Origin: Bacillus pumilus
Lineage (GTDB): Bacteria > Bacillota > Bacilli > Bacillales > Bacillaceae
Length of the DNA: 64,000 nt
Direction of reading: 5' to 3'
NCBI RefSeq assembly: GCF_024498355.1
Contig: NZ_CP101833.1
Coordinates: forward strand, 2,399,001 to 2,463,000
Below the pieces are notes generated by a model. The model did not search any database. It was given only the letters and a program-made list of their open reading frames with translations, and had not been told where the DNA came from. Both the position numbers and the translations under genes were made by a program. Below are positions 7,961 to 18,257 of this stretch, one piece after another (within the stretch, counting starts at the first letter, position 1; the number at the start of each line of letters is the position of its first letter).

Positions 7961-9279
7961 CATGATCCTAAAATACGATTTCGCATATCTGAAATAAAAT
8001 AAAGGGAGCCAGTGACAAGTATAACCGCCAAGGGATCAACGCTTTTTTTCTGAATCCATTCAAGCACTGCACGAGGGTCATCGTCATACGATTTTGTTTC
8101 TAAATGACTGCAAGCATAAAGCTTTTCCGCTGATTCAGCTCTTGGAAAATCAAACGAAACAAAATGAATAGATGAACTAATGGCTTCAAGCTTTTCAATC
8201 ATTTGTTTGTACGGCTTATCTTTTAAAGCGCTAAAACATACATGCACCTGTTTACTGGAAAAATGAGCTTGTACGGTTTCGATTAAACGGTCCATCCCCT
8301 CTTCATTATGAGCACCGTCGAGATAGACAGGAGGATGATCTTTGACCTTTTCAAATCTCCCAGCCCATACTGCTTGCCGAATCCCTTCATACAAATGCTC
8401 TTCTGTCACGCTGATATGGCCTTCTTGAACCAGCCATTCAATCAATAGAACGGCAAGAGATGCATTTTGCCTTTGGTGCGTTCCAATTAACCCTGTTTCA
8501 AGCTCTGGATACTGCCTTTTTGGGGTGCGTAACGTGAAACGTTCACCTGTTTCTGTCGGCTGCTGCTGATCAAAGGTACATGTATCATGTAACGAGATGC
8601 ATACGGCATTCTTTTCTATTGCAGTGTTTTGAATGACAGCTAGTGCCTCTCGTTGATGAACAGCCGTGATCATTGGAATACCATCTTTTATAATGCCTGC
8701 TTTTTCAGCTGCAATCTGTTCAAGTGTATCGCCTAAAATCGCCATATGGTCATGGCCAATTGACGTAATGGCCGTTAAGATCGGCACTGCAACATTTGTT
8801 GAATCAAGCCTTCCGCCAAGCCCTGTTTCCAATAGGACAAAGTCTACTTGGCGCACATGGGCAAAATAAGCGAATGCACATGCTGTAATGATTTCAAATT
8901 CTGTTGCTGCGCCAAGCTCTGTTCCATCTAATTCATCAACATAAGGCTTTATCTCATTCACCAAACTCAGCCATTCTTCATCCTGAATAGGCGCTCCATT
9001 TACGCTGATTCGTTCATTGAACGTTAAAATAAACGGAGAGGTGAAAGTTCCAACTGAATAGCCGGCTTCCTGTAAAACGGAACGAGTAAACGCAATCGTT
9101 GATCCTTTTCCATTTGTACCAGCAACATGCACCGCTTTTATTTTTTGTTCTGGATGGTCTAGTCTGTTCATTAGCCACTTCATTCTTTCAAGACCCGGTT
9201 TTACGCCAAAGGCCAGTCTGCTATGAATCCACTCAATGGCTTCATGATAGGTTGTAAACAATGTCATCTCTCTTTTCAT
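7960..9279 (-). CDS. folC: FolC, folylpolyglutamate/dihydrofolate synthase
   Basis: FolC adds glutamate to folates and, in many bacteria, also makes dihydrofolate from dihydropteroate. The ATP-binding loop AGTNGKGST, the Mur-ligase-type segments FETGLGG-like (LLETGLGGRLDSTN) and SIGHDHM, and the C-terminal YLDGAHNEEG motif are all visible. The longest frame starts at ATG 9279. An AGAGAG followed after six bases by TTG 9261 gives MFTTYHEA, matching the remembered B. subtilis N-terminus, so the true start may be 9261. It is downstream of valS but separated by a terminator. Confidence 0.93.
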   Translation of the reverse strand: MKREMTLFTTYHEAIEWIHSRLAFGVKPGLERMKWLMNRLDHPEQKIKAVHVAGTNGKGSTIAFTRSVLQEAGYSVGTFTSPFILTFNERISVNGAPIQDEEWLSLVNEIKPYVDELDGTELGAATEFEIITACAFAYFAHVRQVDFVLLETGLGGRLDSTNVAVPILTAITSIGHDHMAILGDTLEQIAAEKAGIIKDGIPMITAVHQREALAVIQNTAIEKNAVCISLHDTCTFDQQQPTETGERFTLRTPKRQYPELETGLIGTHQRQNASLAVLLIEWLVQEGHISVTEEHLYEGIRQAVWAGRFEKVKDHPPVYLDGAHNEEGMDRLIETVQAHFSSKQVHVCFSALKDKPYKQMIEKLEAISSSIHFVSFDFPRAESAEKLYACSHLETKSYDDDPRAVLEWIQKKSVDPLAVILVTGSLYFISDMRNRILGS

Positions 9280-9290
9280 ACGAAATTTTC

Positions 9291-9327
9291 AAAAAAGACG
9301 ACTCCATTCCGTTAGGAGCCGTCTTTT
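9291..9327 (-). terminator. Intrinsic terminator of valS
   Basis: A stem of about 13 bp (9293-9305 with 9315-9327, one G-U pair) is followed by a T run on the minus strand, between the valS stop and the folC start. Confidence 0.85.
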
Positions 9328-9332
9328 CAACA

Positions 9333-11975
9333 TTATGCTTTCAGCTCTTCAATCCGCTTTTGAACAGCTTCGCGTTTTGCGACATAATCACGTTCTTTCT
9401 CACGCTCTTCTTCTACGACACTTTCAGGCGCTTTTTTCATAAAGCCTTCGTTGCCAAGCTTTTTCTGTACTCGTTCTACTTCTTTTGTCAGCTTATCAAG
9501 CTCTTTTTGCAGACGAGCAATTTCTTCATCTAAGTTGATTAAGCCTTCAAGCGGTAGAATGAGTTCTGCTCCAGAAATGACAGCCGTCATCGCTTTATCA
9601 CTAGCTGGGACATCTGTGCCAATTTCAAGAACACTTGGATTCGTGAAGCGCTCAATATATGAACGATTCTTCTCTAAACGCTCCTGAACATCAGATGTGG
9701 ATGCTTTGATGTAAAGCTCAACTTGCTTGCTCATTGGCGTGTTTACTTCACTGCGAATGTTACGAACAGAGCGAATGAGTTCAACGAGCAGCTTCATGTC
9801 AGCAGAAGCTTGTTCGTTCGATAGCTCCGGCTTCACTTCAGGCCATTTCGCAACGGTAATGGACTCACCTTCATGCGGAAGATGCTGCCAGATTTCTTCT
9901 GTTAAGAACGGCATAAACGGATGAAGAAGTCTCATCGTTTGATCTAAGACATACGCAAGGATCGAACGAGTCGTTTTCTTCGCAGCTTCATCTTCTCCAT
10001 AAAGCGGAAGCTTCGCCATCTCAATATACCAATCACAGAAATCATCCCAAATGAAGTTATATAAATGTCTGCCAACTTCGCCGAATTCATACTTGTCAGC
10101 AAGCTGTGTGACACTTTCAATCGTTTCATTTAAGCGGGTTAAAATCCATTGGTCAGCAACTGATTTTTCACCTGTCAAATCAAGTTCATCATACGTTAAA
10201 CCATCCATATTCATTAAAGCAAAACGGGATGCATTCCAAATTTTGTTCGCAAAGTTCCAAGTGGATTCAACCTTTTCAAAACTGAAGCGAAGATCCTGAC
10301 CTGGTGAGCTTCCAGTGGCTAAGAAATATCTTAATGAATCCGCACCGTATTTGTCGATGACCTCCATTGGATCAATTCCGTTGCCAAGCGACTTACTCAT
10401 TTTACGCCCTTGTTCATCGCGGATGAGCCCATGAATAAGGACATCTTTGAACGGTTTTTCTCCTGTGAATTCAAGACCCTGGAAGATCATACGAGATACC
10501 CAGAAGAAAATAATGTCATAGCCAGTTACAAGCAGGTTTGTTGGATAGTAGCGCTTAAAGTCTTCACTGTCTGCATCCGGCCAGCCCATTGTAGAGAATG
10601 GCCAAAGCGCTGAACTAAACCATGTATCTAGGACATCGTTATCTTGTTCCCAGTTCTCAATATCTTCTGGCGCTTCCAGTCCAACGTATACTTCTTTCGT
10701 TTCTTTATGGTACCAAGCCGGAATGCGGTGTCCCCACCATAGCTGACGAGAAATACACCAGTCACGGATATTTTCCATCCAGTGTAAATACGTCTTTTCA
10801 AATCGATCCGGAACAAATTGGACTTGGTCATCACCTTTTTGCAGGTTGATGGCTTCATCCGCCAGCGGCTGCATTTTCACAAACCATTGTGTAGATAAAT
10901 ATGGTTCAACTACAGCTCCGCTTCGCTCACTATGACCAACTGAATGCATATGATCCTCAATTTTGAATAAAATACCTTCTTCTTGTAAATCTTTCACTAG
11001 CTGTTTACGGCATTCGAAGCGGTCCATTCCTTTGTATTGCAGCGCATTTGCATTCATTGTGCCATCTTCATTCATAACAAGAATTCGCTCTAGCTCATGG
11101 CGGTTTCCAAGCTCAAAATCATTCGGGTCATGAGCAGGTGTAATTTTCACAGCACCTGAACCAAACTCCATATCGACATAGTCATCACCGACGATTGGGA
11201 TCTCACGTCCTGTAATTGGTAAAATGACTGTTTTTCCAATCAAATGCTGATAGCGTTCGTCTTCAGGATGCACAGCTACTGCCGTATCTCCAAGCATTGT
11301 TTCAGGTCTTGTTGTCGCAATTTCAATTGAACCTGTTCCATCTGCCAGCGGATATCTCAAGTGATAAAACGCCCCTTGAACATCCTTATAAATCACTTCA
11401 ATATCAGAAAGTGCAGTCTTTGTTGCTGGATCCCAGTTAATGATGTACTCTCCGCGATAGATAAGCCCTTTTTCATATAATTGGACAAACACTTGGCGTA
11501 CAGCTTTATTCAGACCTTCATCTAATGTAAAACGTTCACGCGAGTAATCTAGGCCAAGACCCATTTTCGCCCACTGGCTGCGAATAAAATCAGCATATTC
11601 TTCTTTCCACTTCCACGTTTCTTCCACAAACTTTTCGCGTCCGAGGTCATAACGGCTCACGCCTTCTTCGCGAAGCTTTGCCTCTACCTTTGCTTGAGTG
11701 GCAATACCGGCATGGTCCATCCCTGGAAGCCATAGAACGTCAAAGCCCTGCATCCGTTTCATGCGCGTCACGATGTCTTGAAGTGTTGAATCCCACGCAT
11801 GCCCAAGATGCAATTTTCCTGTCACGTTTGGTGGAGGAATGACGACTGTATATGGATCTTTCGTTTTATCATTTTGCGCTTCGAAGAATTTCCCTTCAAG
11901 CCAGTACGTATAGCGGTCTTTTTCAATCGCATTTGGATCGTACTTTGTTGGCATTTCTTGATTATTTGTTCCCAT
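9333..11975 (-). CDS. valS: ValS, valyl-tRNA synthetase
   Basis: This class I aminoacyl-tRNA synthetase charges tRNA-Val and edits misactivated threonine. It has the HLGH motif at residues 56-59, the CP1 editing domain in the first half, the KMSKS motif ([10 protein letters not shown]) and a C-terminal coiled coil (about 815-880). The frame extends 37 codons upstream into the T-box leader. The true start is ATG 11975, seven bases after GGAGGT, giving 880 residues, the B. subtilis length. Expression should be controlled by the valine T-box upstream. Confidence 0.97.
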   Translation of the reverse strand: MGTNNQEMPTKYDPNAIEKDRYTYWLEGKFFEAQNDKTKDPYTVVIPPPNVTGKLHLGHAWDSTLQDIVTRMKRMQGFDVLWLPGMDHAGIATQAKVEAKLREEGVSRYDLGREKFVEETWKWKEEYADFIRSQWAKMGLGLDYSRERFTLDEGLNKAVRQVFVQLYEKGLIYRGEYIINWDPATKTALSDIEVIYKDVQGAFYHLRYPLADGTGSIEIATTRPETMLGDTAVAVHPEDERYQHLIGKTVILPITGREIPIVGDDYVDMEFGSGAVKITPAHDPNDFELGNRHELERILVMNEDGTMNANALQYKGMDRFECRKQLVKDLQEEGILFKIEDHMHSVGHSERSGAVVEPYLSTQWFVKMQPLADEAINLQKGDDQVQFVPDRFEKTYLHWMENIRDWCISRQLWWGHRIPAWYHKETKEVYVGLEAPEDIENWEQDNDVLDTWFSSALWPFSTMGWPDADSEDFKRYYPTNLLVTGYDIIFFWVSRMIFQGLEFTGEKPFKDVLIHGLIRDEQGRKMSKSLGNGIDPMEVIDKYGADSLRYFLATGSSPGQDLRFSFEKVESTWNFANKIWNASRFALMNMDGLTYDELDLTGEKSVADQWILTRLNETIESVTQLADKYEFGEVGRHLYNFIWDDFCDWYIEMAKLPLYGEDEAAKKTTRSILAYVLDQTMRLLHPFMPFLTEEIWQHLPHEGESITVAKWPEVKPELSNEQASADMKLLVELIRSVRNIRSEVNTPMSKQVELYIKASTSDVQERLEKNRSYIERFTNPSVLEIGTDVPASDKAMTAVISGAELILPLEGLINLDEEIARLQKELDKLTKEVERVQKKLGNEGFMKKAPESVVEEEREKERDYVAKREAVQKRIEELKA

Positions 11976-12013
11976 TTGTGTTACCTCCACATTTTTTCGG
12001 CTGATGAAACATA

Positions 12014-12295
12014 AAAAAAGCCTTTCCATCCTTATAAAAGGACGAAAAAGCTTTTTCGCGGTACCACCTTTTTTCACGGAGCACATACATGTGTCCCGTA
12101 CACTCTAAAGGATAACGGGGTTCTCCCGAATTTCTCTACTTGTTCATTCAAGAAATTAAGCTCACAGGCGACCTTCCAAACAAGCGCATCCTAGGAAACC
12201 TTTCAGCTATTGGTTTCCCTCTCTTTAGGGTCTTGCTCGTACTCTTCCTGGTCCATGCTTACGATATATCACGTTCATCAGCACATACTCATCTT
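12014..12295 (-). promoter_or_regulatory. T-box leader riboswitch of valS
   Basis: On the minus strand the T-box core AAGGTGGTACCGCG lies at 12057-12070, followed by a terminator helix ending in seven T (about 12014-12056). Upstream is a Stem I region with the AGAGAGGG...GGTTTCC distal helix. A GTC triplet at 12170-12172 is the likely valine specifier. Uncharged tRNA-Val should pair with the specifier and with TGG in the T-box and favour the antiterminator. Confidence 0.93.
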
Positions 12296-12301
12296 TTATT
12301 A

Positions 12302-12331
12302 ATATTACTAAATGCCTTTTGTTTTCGTCAA
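12302..12331 (-). promoter_or_regulatory. SigmaA promoter of valS
   Basis: TTGACG, an 18-base spacer and TAATAT lie just upstream of the T-box leader on the minus strand, placing the transcript start near 12295. Confidence 0.7.
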
Positions 12332-12433
12332 TCATCTTTTCCGCTTTTCTTCTGCTTTATACAAATTGGGCAGGCACCCTTCGCTTTATTGCCCATATGA
12401 TAATAACAAAATGAAGAAGGAGGGCGTTTGATT

Positions 12434-12622
12434 TTGAAGAAGTTCAATCCTTACACACTTCCCCCCTGGCTTAGACAAATTCGGGCAGTTGCCTCCCAAG
12501 TCGTTCTCCCGATCGCCATATTTCAAGGGTTTCGTACGATCATTTTCCCCACAACATTTGACGTCCTCATCCTAGGTATTCTTATTTTTCTCGCTTGTGC
12601 CTTTCACCTTGATTGGTTTTAA
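12434..12622 (+). CDS. Small hydrophobic protein of unknown function
   Basis: This short plus-strand frame of 62 residues has a strong AAGGAGGG ribosome binding site nine bases before TTG 12434. The N-terminus is basic and aromatic (KKFNPYTLPPWLRQIR). A single membrane helix of about 20 residues covers the second half (TFDVLILGILIFLACAF), and the protein ends HLDWF. It is followed by a strong hairpin that can terminate in both directions. I do not recognise the family, although a small ORF may occupy the same place in B. subtilis. It lies between the valS leader and ysxE, convergent with ysxE. Confidence 0.65.
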   Translation: MKKFNPYTLPPWLRQIRAVASQVVLPIAIFQGFRTIIFPTTFDVLILGILIFLACAFHLDWF

Positions 12623-12678
12623 AAACTCACGTTTATGTATCGGTCATTCCTTTACAGAGAAATGATAAAGCCAACACA

Positions 12679-12715
12679 AAAACGCCTCGTCATTCTGCTG
12701 ATGACGAGGCGTTTT
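12679..12715. terminator. Bidirectional intrinsic terminator
   Basis: A perfect 15-bp stem (12679-12693 with 12701-12715) with a 7-base loop has T-rich sequence on both exits. It ends the small plus-strand ORF and ysxE, whose stop codon lies inside the left arm. Confidence 0.9.
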
Positions 12716-13727
12716 GTTCTTCTTCAAGGCGTCTAGCCTGCTCAATCTCGTGAATCTTCATGACGGTCGGCTCTGAATTTTTCATTTGCCAATACGCTCT
12801 TAATAGCTGCTGACAGCTTTCCATCTCATCCTGCCCGCCTGCTTCATAGGCTTTCACCGTATCAAACAGACCTTGCGGATAAGCAAGGTAGCTTAAGAAC
12901 AAATGAAGCTCTTCCTCCCGAAGAGGATTTCCTTTTTGATACGTATAAAACAAGGAAGTGCATTCAGGACAAGACGTAGGATAGGTTTTGAATGTCCGAA
13001 AGTAAAAGGTCAGAAGGTCATAAATGGGGGCGGCCTTTTTGGACCGCTCAAAGTTGGTGAAATGTCCTGTTCCTACATCATTATACAAAAAGTGATGGAT
13101 CGATAATTGTCCATGATTTAACACAACACGTGTTGTCTCTTGATCTTTCATTTCCTCGTGCCAATCCTCTAATCGTTCAAGCGCAAATTCACTGGCAGAC
13201 ATAGCTTCTGAAAAATACATAGCAGCGGCCAGCTCAAATGGCGACATATACCAAGTTTGCTCTGCCCGCTCTATGAATCGTTCATACATGTCTTTCTCTG
13301 TTTCCCATTTGGCCTTGATTTGTGTGTAGTGAGCTTCAATTTCTTGCTCTGTGATGTCCATCATCACTTCAGTTCGTTTATGAAGTCTTGCAATCTCTTG
13401 AAATAAATATTCATGTTTATCGTCCTGCTCTTCTCTCTTTTCATTCGTCAGCCATGGCATGAGATAATATGCGTACTGGCTTTCCCGATGACTTGAGAAA
13501 AAGGAACCGCTCTTCGTCCGATAAATCGGCACAAAGGAGCGATATCCTTTTGATTCTAATTCAAGCATTTGCTCTGTAAACTGCATTTGTCGATTTGCTT
13601 TTACTCGCTTTAGTGCAAATACACCCTGCTTTGTATACACCTTGACGACAGCAGGACTGACAGGTTCAATGTATTCAGCCTCAAGCCCGTATTCGTATAG
13701 GACAGATTGAATTTCATCCACGTTCAC
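12690..13727 (-). CDS. ysxE: YsxE, CotS-family spore coat protein
   Basis: YsxE belongs to the CotS family of spore coat proteins, which share the aminoglycoside phosphotransferase/choline kinase fold. The start region reads PAVVKVYTKQGVFALKRVK, a kinase-like beta-hairpin with a lysine; the loop VLNHGQLSIHHF stands where a kinase catalytic loop would be and the usual aspartate is replaced. The role in the coat is assembly, not known catalysis. The 345-residue product is immediately downstream of spoVID, as in B. subtilis. GTG 13727 or GTG 13721 may be the start; the latter has the better spacing to GGTGA. Confidence 0.85.
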   Translation of the reverse strand: MNVDEIQSVLYEYGLEAEYIEPVSPAVVKVYTKQGVFALKRVKANRQMQFTEQMLELESKGYRSFVPIYRTKSGSFFSSHRESQYAYYLMPWLTNEKREEQDDKHEYLFQEIARLHKRTEVMMDITEQEIEAHYTQIKAKWETEKDMYERFIERAEQTWYMSPFELAAAMYFSEAMSASEFALERLEDWHEEMKDQETTRVVLNHGQLSIHHFLYNDVGTGHFTNFERSKKAAPIYDLLTFYFRTFKTYPTSCPECTSLFYTYQKGNPLREEELHLFLSYLAYPQGLFDTVKAYEAGGQDEMESCQQLLRAYWQMKNSEPTVMKIHEIEQARRLEEEQNASSSAE

Positions 13728-13758
13728 TCACCACATTTTCTCGGTCGGTCATCGCTTG

Positions 13759-15045
13759 CTATGCATTGCTTTTTTGATATTCAGGAATATATAGAACCTG
13801 CCCTTCTTCAAGCTCCGCATCGACCGATAATGAGTTCGTTCGAAGGAGCTGCTGCACATTCAACTGATATCGCTCACAAATGCGATCGACCGTATCTTCT
13901 TGCTGTACTATACAAATTTTCATGCGAGAAAAATCTTCCTCCTCCTGCTTAGCGAACAGCTTCGTTAAATAAAGAGAATTCTCACTGCCAGACGTTTCTC
14001 TCACTTCATTTTCAGGCTCCTCCGCTTCTTGGGCAGACTCATACACCTTTGGTTCTTCCCGTTCATATAATCGCTCTATTTGGTAAGTGTCATCCCGCTC
14101 CTCCTGCACCGGTTCCATATGATAAGCAGGTGGTTCAAATGCCGGATAAGCTGGAATCGTTTCTTCTTGCTCTTCAGCTGCTTCAGGGTCTTTTCTCACT
14201 TCCACCTCAAAGAACGTCTCATCTCGCTCCTCTTCTTCTAATAGCTTAGGCGGTTCAAAAAATGGCGGCTCTAGCACCTGAGCTTCGGGGAAGGAGCGAT
14301 AACCAAGTGTCACTGCTTCTGCTTGGTCCTCCGGTTCTTCCGGTTCTTCCCGTTCTTCCAATTCTTCCGTCTCTTCCTCTTCTTCCATACTCAACTGCTC
14401 TATTTCAATTTCTTCCTCTTCTTCATGATCTTCTTGTTCGGTACGTACGTCTTCAATTTGTAATGCAGCCTGTTCCTCATAGTCCTGACGTTCATCGCTT
14501 TGCAGCTCTTCTTGTTCCTCATGTTCCGGCTGCGCCTGATATTCATAGGTCACATCACCATATTCCTCTTCAGTACGATAGACAAATTCATAAGGCTCCT
14601 CTACAGGCACTCGAGGCGTTTCTTCATCTAACAGACCTTCAATCGCTAGATCAGCCTGAATGGTGAGCAAACGGCTTTCTGTCAGCTGGTAATCAAACGC
14701 ATCAATAAACACAAACACATCATTTAAATGACTGATTTTGTTCTTAGGGATGGTGATATCAACTGGAAATTGATGCAGAAGCTCGGCTGTTCCGTCCTCT
14801 CTTACCTTCACCTCATCAGCTTGCCTGTATGATGCATAGGAACTGGATTCACCCAATTGCTCCTCTTGATTTATGTTGTATTCTCCTGTTAGCTCGAGTG
14901 AACCTCTAATGGAAACATAATCATTCACTTCTTGAACGAGAATGTCAGGATCGAGAGAAATTGACAGCAGCTCACTGACTTCCTGTCCGTTTTTGAAATA
15001 AATGGATTCTTCTACCGAAAACTGTAATCGATTGTTTTGAGACAA
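13759..15045 (-). CDS. spoVID: SpoVID, spore coat encasement morphogenetic protein
   Basis: SpoVID drives encasement of the forespore by coat proteins and binds SafA and SpoIVA. The N-terminal domain (to about residue 130) is the region needed for encasement, the middle is a long glutamate-rich low-complexity stretch, and the last 54 residues form a LysM domain (CIVQQEDTVDRICERY...QVLYIPE). TTG 15045 follows AAAGGAGG by eight bases. At 428 residues it is clearly shorter than the 575 I remember for B. subtilis, the loss falling in the acidic middle. It has its own SigmaE-like promoter. Confidence 0.9.
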   Translation of the reverse strand: MSQNNRLQFSVEESIYFKNGQEVSELLSISLDPDILVQEVNDYVSIRGSLELTGEYNINQEEQLGESSSYASYRQADEVKVREDGTAELLHQFPVDITIPKNKISHLNDVFVFIDAFDYQLTESRLLTIQADLAIEGLLDEETPRVPVEEPYEFVYRTEEEYGDVTYEYQAQPEHEEQEELQSDERQDYEEQAALQIEDVRTEQEDHEEEEEIEIEQLSMEEEEETEELEEREEPEEPEDQAEAVTLGYRSFPEAQVLEPPFFEPPKLLEEEERDETFFEVEVRKDPEAAEEQEETIPAYPAFEPPAYHMEPVQEERDDTYQIERLYEREEPKVYESAQEAEEPENEVRETSGSENSLYLTKLFAKQEEEDFSRMKICIVQQEDTVDRICERYQLNVQQLLRTNSLSVDAELEEGQVLYIPEYQKSNA

Positions 15046-15098
15046 GTCGGTGTCCTCCTTTCATCTAATCCTTCAAAATAAAATTAGATGTCAATACA

Positions 15099-15127
15099 GG
15101 TGTATGTGGGAGGCGGTGAAAATATGA
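15099..15127 (-). promoter_or_regulatory. SigmaE-type promoter of spoVID-ysxE
   Basis: TCATATT, 14 bases, then CATACACC on the minus strand fit the SigmaE consensus (kmATATT, CATACAnT). It lies between the hem operon terminator and spoVID, in keeping with mother-cell expression. Confidence 0.6.
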
Positions 15128-15142
15128 TTGGTTTTATGCAAA

Positions 15143-15172
15143 GCAAAAAGCCGATATGTCTCCATATCGGCT
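15143..15172 (-). terminator. Terminator of the hem operon
   Basis: A 10-bp stem (15149-15158 with 15163-15172, loop of 4) is followed by TTTTTGC on the minus strand, just after hemL. Confidence 0.85.
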
Positions 15173-15177
15173 CTTGT

Positions 15178-16470
15178 TTATCGACGTAGTTTTTGAAAAA
15201 CCTTTTCCACTGTCTCAATCGTATATTCGATGTCTTGATCAGTATGAGCAGTTGATAGGAACAGCCCTTCGAATTGAGAAGGTGGAAGGAAGATGCCGTG
15301 GTCAGCCATTTCCTTGTAGAATTCAGCGAATAAAGCGAGATCAGCTGTTTTCGCTGTATCATAATTTACGACTTGTTCGTTCGTAAAGAAGAATCCGATC
15401 ATGGAACCTGCACGGTTAAATGTTAATGGAATCCCATGTGCTTTCGCCGCTTTCGAAATTCCTTCTTCCAAACGATCTCCTTTGCGTCTAAACTCTTCAT
15501 AAGACTCAGGTGTCAGCTGTTTTAATGTTTCAAGGCCTGCTGTCATCGCAAGCGGGTTACCAGATAACGTTCCTGCTTGATAAATCGGACCGCTTGGCGC
15601 AATTTGTCTCATAATGTCCGCTCTTCCGCCATAAGCGCCGACCGGGAGACCGCCTCCGATTACTTTGCCAAGGCATGTAAGGTCAGGCGTAATGCCAAAA
15701 TAGCCTTGCGCGCAGTGATAATCCACACGGAAGCCTGTCATGACCTCATCAAAAATGAGTAAAGAGCCATATTGCTCCGTGATGTCTCTCAATCCTTGCA
15801 AGAAACCTTCTTGCGGAGGGACAACGCCCATATTTCCTGCAACTGGTTCTACAATGACACCTGCAATGTCGTCTCCAAATTCTTGAAAAGCGACTTTGAT
15901 GCTTTCTAAATCATTGTATGGAACGGTGATCGTATTGCTTGCCGTACCTTCAGGGACACCAGGGCTATCTGGAAGTCCAAGCGTTGCCACACCCGAACCA
16001 GCTTTAATGAGCAAAGAATCACCGTGGCCATGATAGCAGCCTTCAAATTTCACAATTTTATTTCTGCCTGTAAAGCCGCGTGCTAGACGAAGTGCACTCA
16101 TTGTCGCTTCTGTTCCAGAGCTGACCATCCGAATAACCTCAATGGAAGGAACTCGTTCTGATACAAGCTTAGCTAACTCATTTTCAACTAAAGTAGAAGC
16201 ACCGAAGCTTGTACCTTGTTCAGCTACTCGCTGAATGCTTTCAACCACACGGTCATTCGTATGTCCTAAAATGAGCGGTCCCCATGATAAGACATAATCA
16301 ATGTATTCATTTCCATCAATATCGTATATCTTTGCGCCTTTACCTCGCTCCATAAAAATCGGGTCTGTGTTGACGGATTTAAATGCACGTACGGGGCTGT
16401 TGACACCACCAGGCATTAAATGCTGCGCTTCTTCAAATGCTTGCTTAGATTTTTCATAGCTACGTCCCAT
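15178..16470 (-). CDS. hemL: HemL, glutamate-1-semialdehyde 2,1-aminomutase
   Basis: HemL is a PLP enzyme that converts glutamate-1-semialdehyde to 5-aminolevulinate, the second step of the C5 haem pathway. The PLP lysine lies in [27 protein letters not shown] and [10 protein letters not shown] are the other class III aminotransferase signatures. The 430-residue length is normal and the ATG follows GGAGG. It is the last gene of hemAXCDBL, ending at the operon terminator. Confidence 0.97.
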   Translation of the reverse strand: MGRSYEKSKQAFEEAQHLMPGGVNSPVRAFKSVNTDPIFMERGKGAKIYDIDGNEYIDYVLSWGPLILGHTNDRVVESIQRVAEQGTSFGASTLVENELAKLVSERVPSIEVIRMVSSGTEATMSALRLARGFTGRNKIVKFEGCYHGHGDSLLIKAGSGVATLGLPDSPGVPEGTASNTITVPYNDLESIKVAFQEFGDDIAGVIVEPVAGNMGVVPPQEGFLQGLRDITEQYGSLLIFDEVMTGFRVDYHCAQGYFGITPDLTCLGKVIGGGLPVGAYGGRADIMRQIAPSGPIYQAGTLSGNPLAMTAGLETLKQLTPESYEEFRRKGDRLEEGISKAAKAHGIPLTFNRAGSMIGFFFTNEQVVNYDTAKTADLALFAEFYKEMADHGIFLPPSQFEGLFLSTAHTDQDIEYTIETVEKVFQKLRR

Positions 16471-16497
16471 TTCAACGTCCTCCTGTCTATCCGTTCT

Positions 16498-17469
16498 TTA
16501 TTCTGAGAGCCATTTTGCAGCATCTTTTGCATGATACGTAATGATTAACTCTGCTCCTGCACGTTTCATGCTTGTCAGCATTTCAAGTACAAGCTCTTTT
16601 TCAGAAATCCAGCCATTTTGAGCTGCGGCTTTAACCATTGCATACTCTCCGCTCACATTGTAAGCGACAACAGGGAGTGTACATTCATTTTTCACATCAC
16701 GCATAATATCTAAATAAGAAAGAGATGGTTTGACAATCAGGAAGTCAGCCCCCTCTTCGACGTCAGATTGCGCTTCTCTCAGTGCCTCTAAACGGTTTGC
16801 AGGGTCCATTTGATACGTTTTACGATCTCCAAACTGCGGTGTACTATGCGCTGCATCACGAAACGGACCGTAAAAAGCACTTGCGTATTTCACGGCATAT
16901 GACATCACAGGCACATGAATAAAGCCAGCTTCATCAAGTGCCTCACGGATTGCGATAACAAAGCCATCCATCATGTTTGAAGGAGCGATGATATCTGCAC
17001 CTGCACGCGCTTGGCTAACAGCTGTTTTTGCTAAAAGCTGAAGAGATTCATCATTTAAAATTTCGCCATCTTCAACGATTCCACAATGTCCATGATCTGT
17101 ATATTGGCATAAGCAAGTATCTGCAATGACAACAAGCTCAGGGAAATGCTTTTTGATCTCAAGCGTTGCTCTTTGAACAATGCCATGATCGTGATACGCC
17201 TCACTACCCACATGATCTTTATGATCTGGTACACCAAATACAATGATGGATTGAATGCCAAGATCCACAAGCTCTTGCACTTCTTCTTTCACAAGATCCA
17301 CCGAAATGTGATATACCCCCGGCATTGAAGGCACTTCTTTCCGGACATTTTCTCCCTCAACAAAAAAGATCGGATAAATGAAATCAGATGGTCTTAAAAA
17401 AGTTTCTCTGACTAATTCTCTCATTCCTGCGCTTGTACGCAATCTGCGGTGTCTATTAAATTTCATCAT
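16498..17469 (-). CDS. hemB: HemB, delta-aminolevulinic acid dehydratase
   Basis: HemB condenses two 5-aminolevulinates to porphobilinogen. The active-site lysines are in MSYAVKYAS and LIVKPSLSY, and the metal-site cysteines in [13 protein letters not shown] point to the zinc-using type. The product is 323 residues. The ATG overlaps the hemD stop by four bases, with AAAGGAAG nine bases upstream. Fifth gene of the hem operon. Confidence 0.97.
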   Translation of the reverse strand: MMKFNRHRRLRTSAGMRELVRETFLRPSDFIYPIFFVEGENVRKEVPSMPGVYHISVDLVKEEVQELVDLGIQSIIVFGVPDHKDHVGSEAYHDHGIVQRATLEIKKHFPELVVIADTCLCQYTDHGHCGIVEDGEILNDESLQLLAKTAVSQARAGADIIAPSNMMDGFVIAIREALDEAGFIHVPVMSYAVKYASAFYGPFRDAAHSTPQFGDRKTYQMDPANRLEALREAQSDVEEGADFLIVKPSLSYLDIMRDVKNECTLPVVAYNVSGEYAMVKAAAQNGWISEKELVLEMLTSMKRAGAELIITYHAKDAAKWLSE

Positions 17470-18257
17470 TGGTTCAACTTCCTTTCAGATAGATGGCACA
17501 TCAAATCAAGCATCCCGTCTATCGTATAAATATCTGGGGTTTCTGATGAAATCCCGTATTGAAGCAGTGCCTCTTTTGTAAGAGGACCTATCGTCACAAA
17601 ACAAGTGTCAGATGCAGCTAACTTCACTACATCTGCCTCCATGGCATGCATAAATGAATGAACAGTGGATGAGCTCGTAAATGTTATAAAATCAAATGAT
17701 TGCTCCATCATTGCCGATTTGAGGGCGGCAATTCCCTCCTCATCCTTGACTGTTTCATATAAAATCCATTCCTTTACTTCTATGCCAAGCGGAACGAGGG
17801 TTTGCTTCACCACATCTCGTGACAGGTGGCCTTTTGCTACAAATACACGCTCTCCCGGGAGCACATGGTCAAGTAAGGCATCTGCCAGCTCTTCCGCTAT
17901 AAATCGTTCTGGGACCACATCAACCTTGAAGCCATGCTGCTCAAGATAGGCAGATGTTTTCTCACCTACAGCAGCTACTTTCAAGTGGGATAAGCTCTTA
18001 TGTAAATGATGCTCCTCTATATAACTAAGAAAAAAAGACGCACCATTTACACTCGTGAAAACAAGCCAATGGCTTGCTTCTAAGTCTTTTAAAAATGCCT
18101 TCGCTTTTTCTTGTGTGAGCGTAGGCTCAAACCTGATAAGAGAGGTTAAAACTGCATGACCGTTCAGTGCTTCAATTTTCTGCTGAAACACACCCGCTTG
18201 ACGTTCATTTCGAGTGACAAGCACCGTCTGTCCGTAAAGCGATTTGGCTATCGTCAT
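17466..18257 (-). CDS. hemD: HemD, uroporphyrinogen-III synthase
   Basis: HemD closes hydroxymethylbilane with ring-D inversion to uroporphyrinogen III. The family is poorly conserved in sequence. Here the two-domain pattern is seen, with [10 protein letters not shown] at the start, [29 protein letters not shown] and the second-half [13 protein letters not shown] and [12 protein letters not shown]. The product is 263 residues. It overlaps hemC by four bases and hemB by four bases, so identity is firmly supported by context. Confidence 0.94.
   Translation of the reverse strand: MTIAKSLYGQTVLVTRNERQAGVFQQKIEALNGHAVLTSLIRFEPTLTQEKAKAFLKDLEASHWLVFTSVNGASFFLSYIEEHHLHKSLSHLKVAAVGEKTSAYLEQHGFKVDVVPERFIAEELADALLDHVLPGERVFVAKGHLSRDVVKQTLVPLGIEVKEWILYETVKDEEGIAALKSAMMEQSFDFITFTSSSTVHSFMHAMEADVVKLAASDTCFVTIGPLTKEALLQYGISSETPDIYTIDGMLDLMCHLSERKLNQ

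Noticed and set aside
11976..12086. N-terminal extension of ValS by 37 residues
   Set aside because: The extension runs into the T-box terminator; the ATG with GGAGGT at 11975 gives the standard 880 residues.
12140..12400. 86-codon plus-strand frame
   Set aside because: It lies antisense to the valS T-box leader and promoter; the RNA structure explains the sequence.
14262..14666. 134-codon plus-strand leucine/proline-rich frame
   Set aside because: Antisense shadow of the glutamate-rich middle of SpoVID; the composition mirrors the repeats of GAA/GAG codons.
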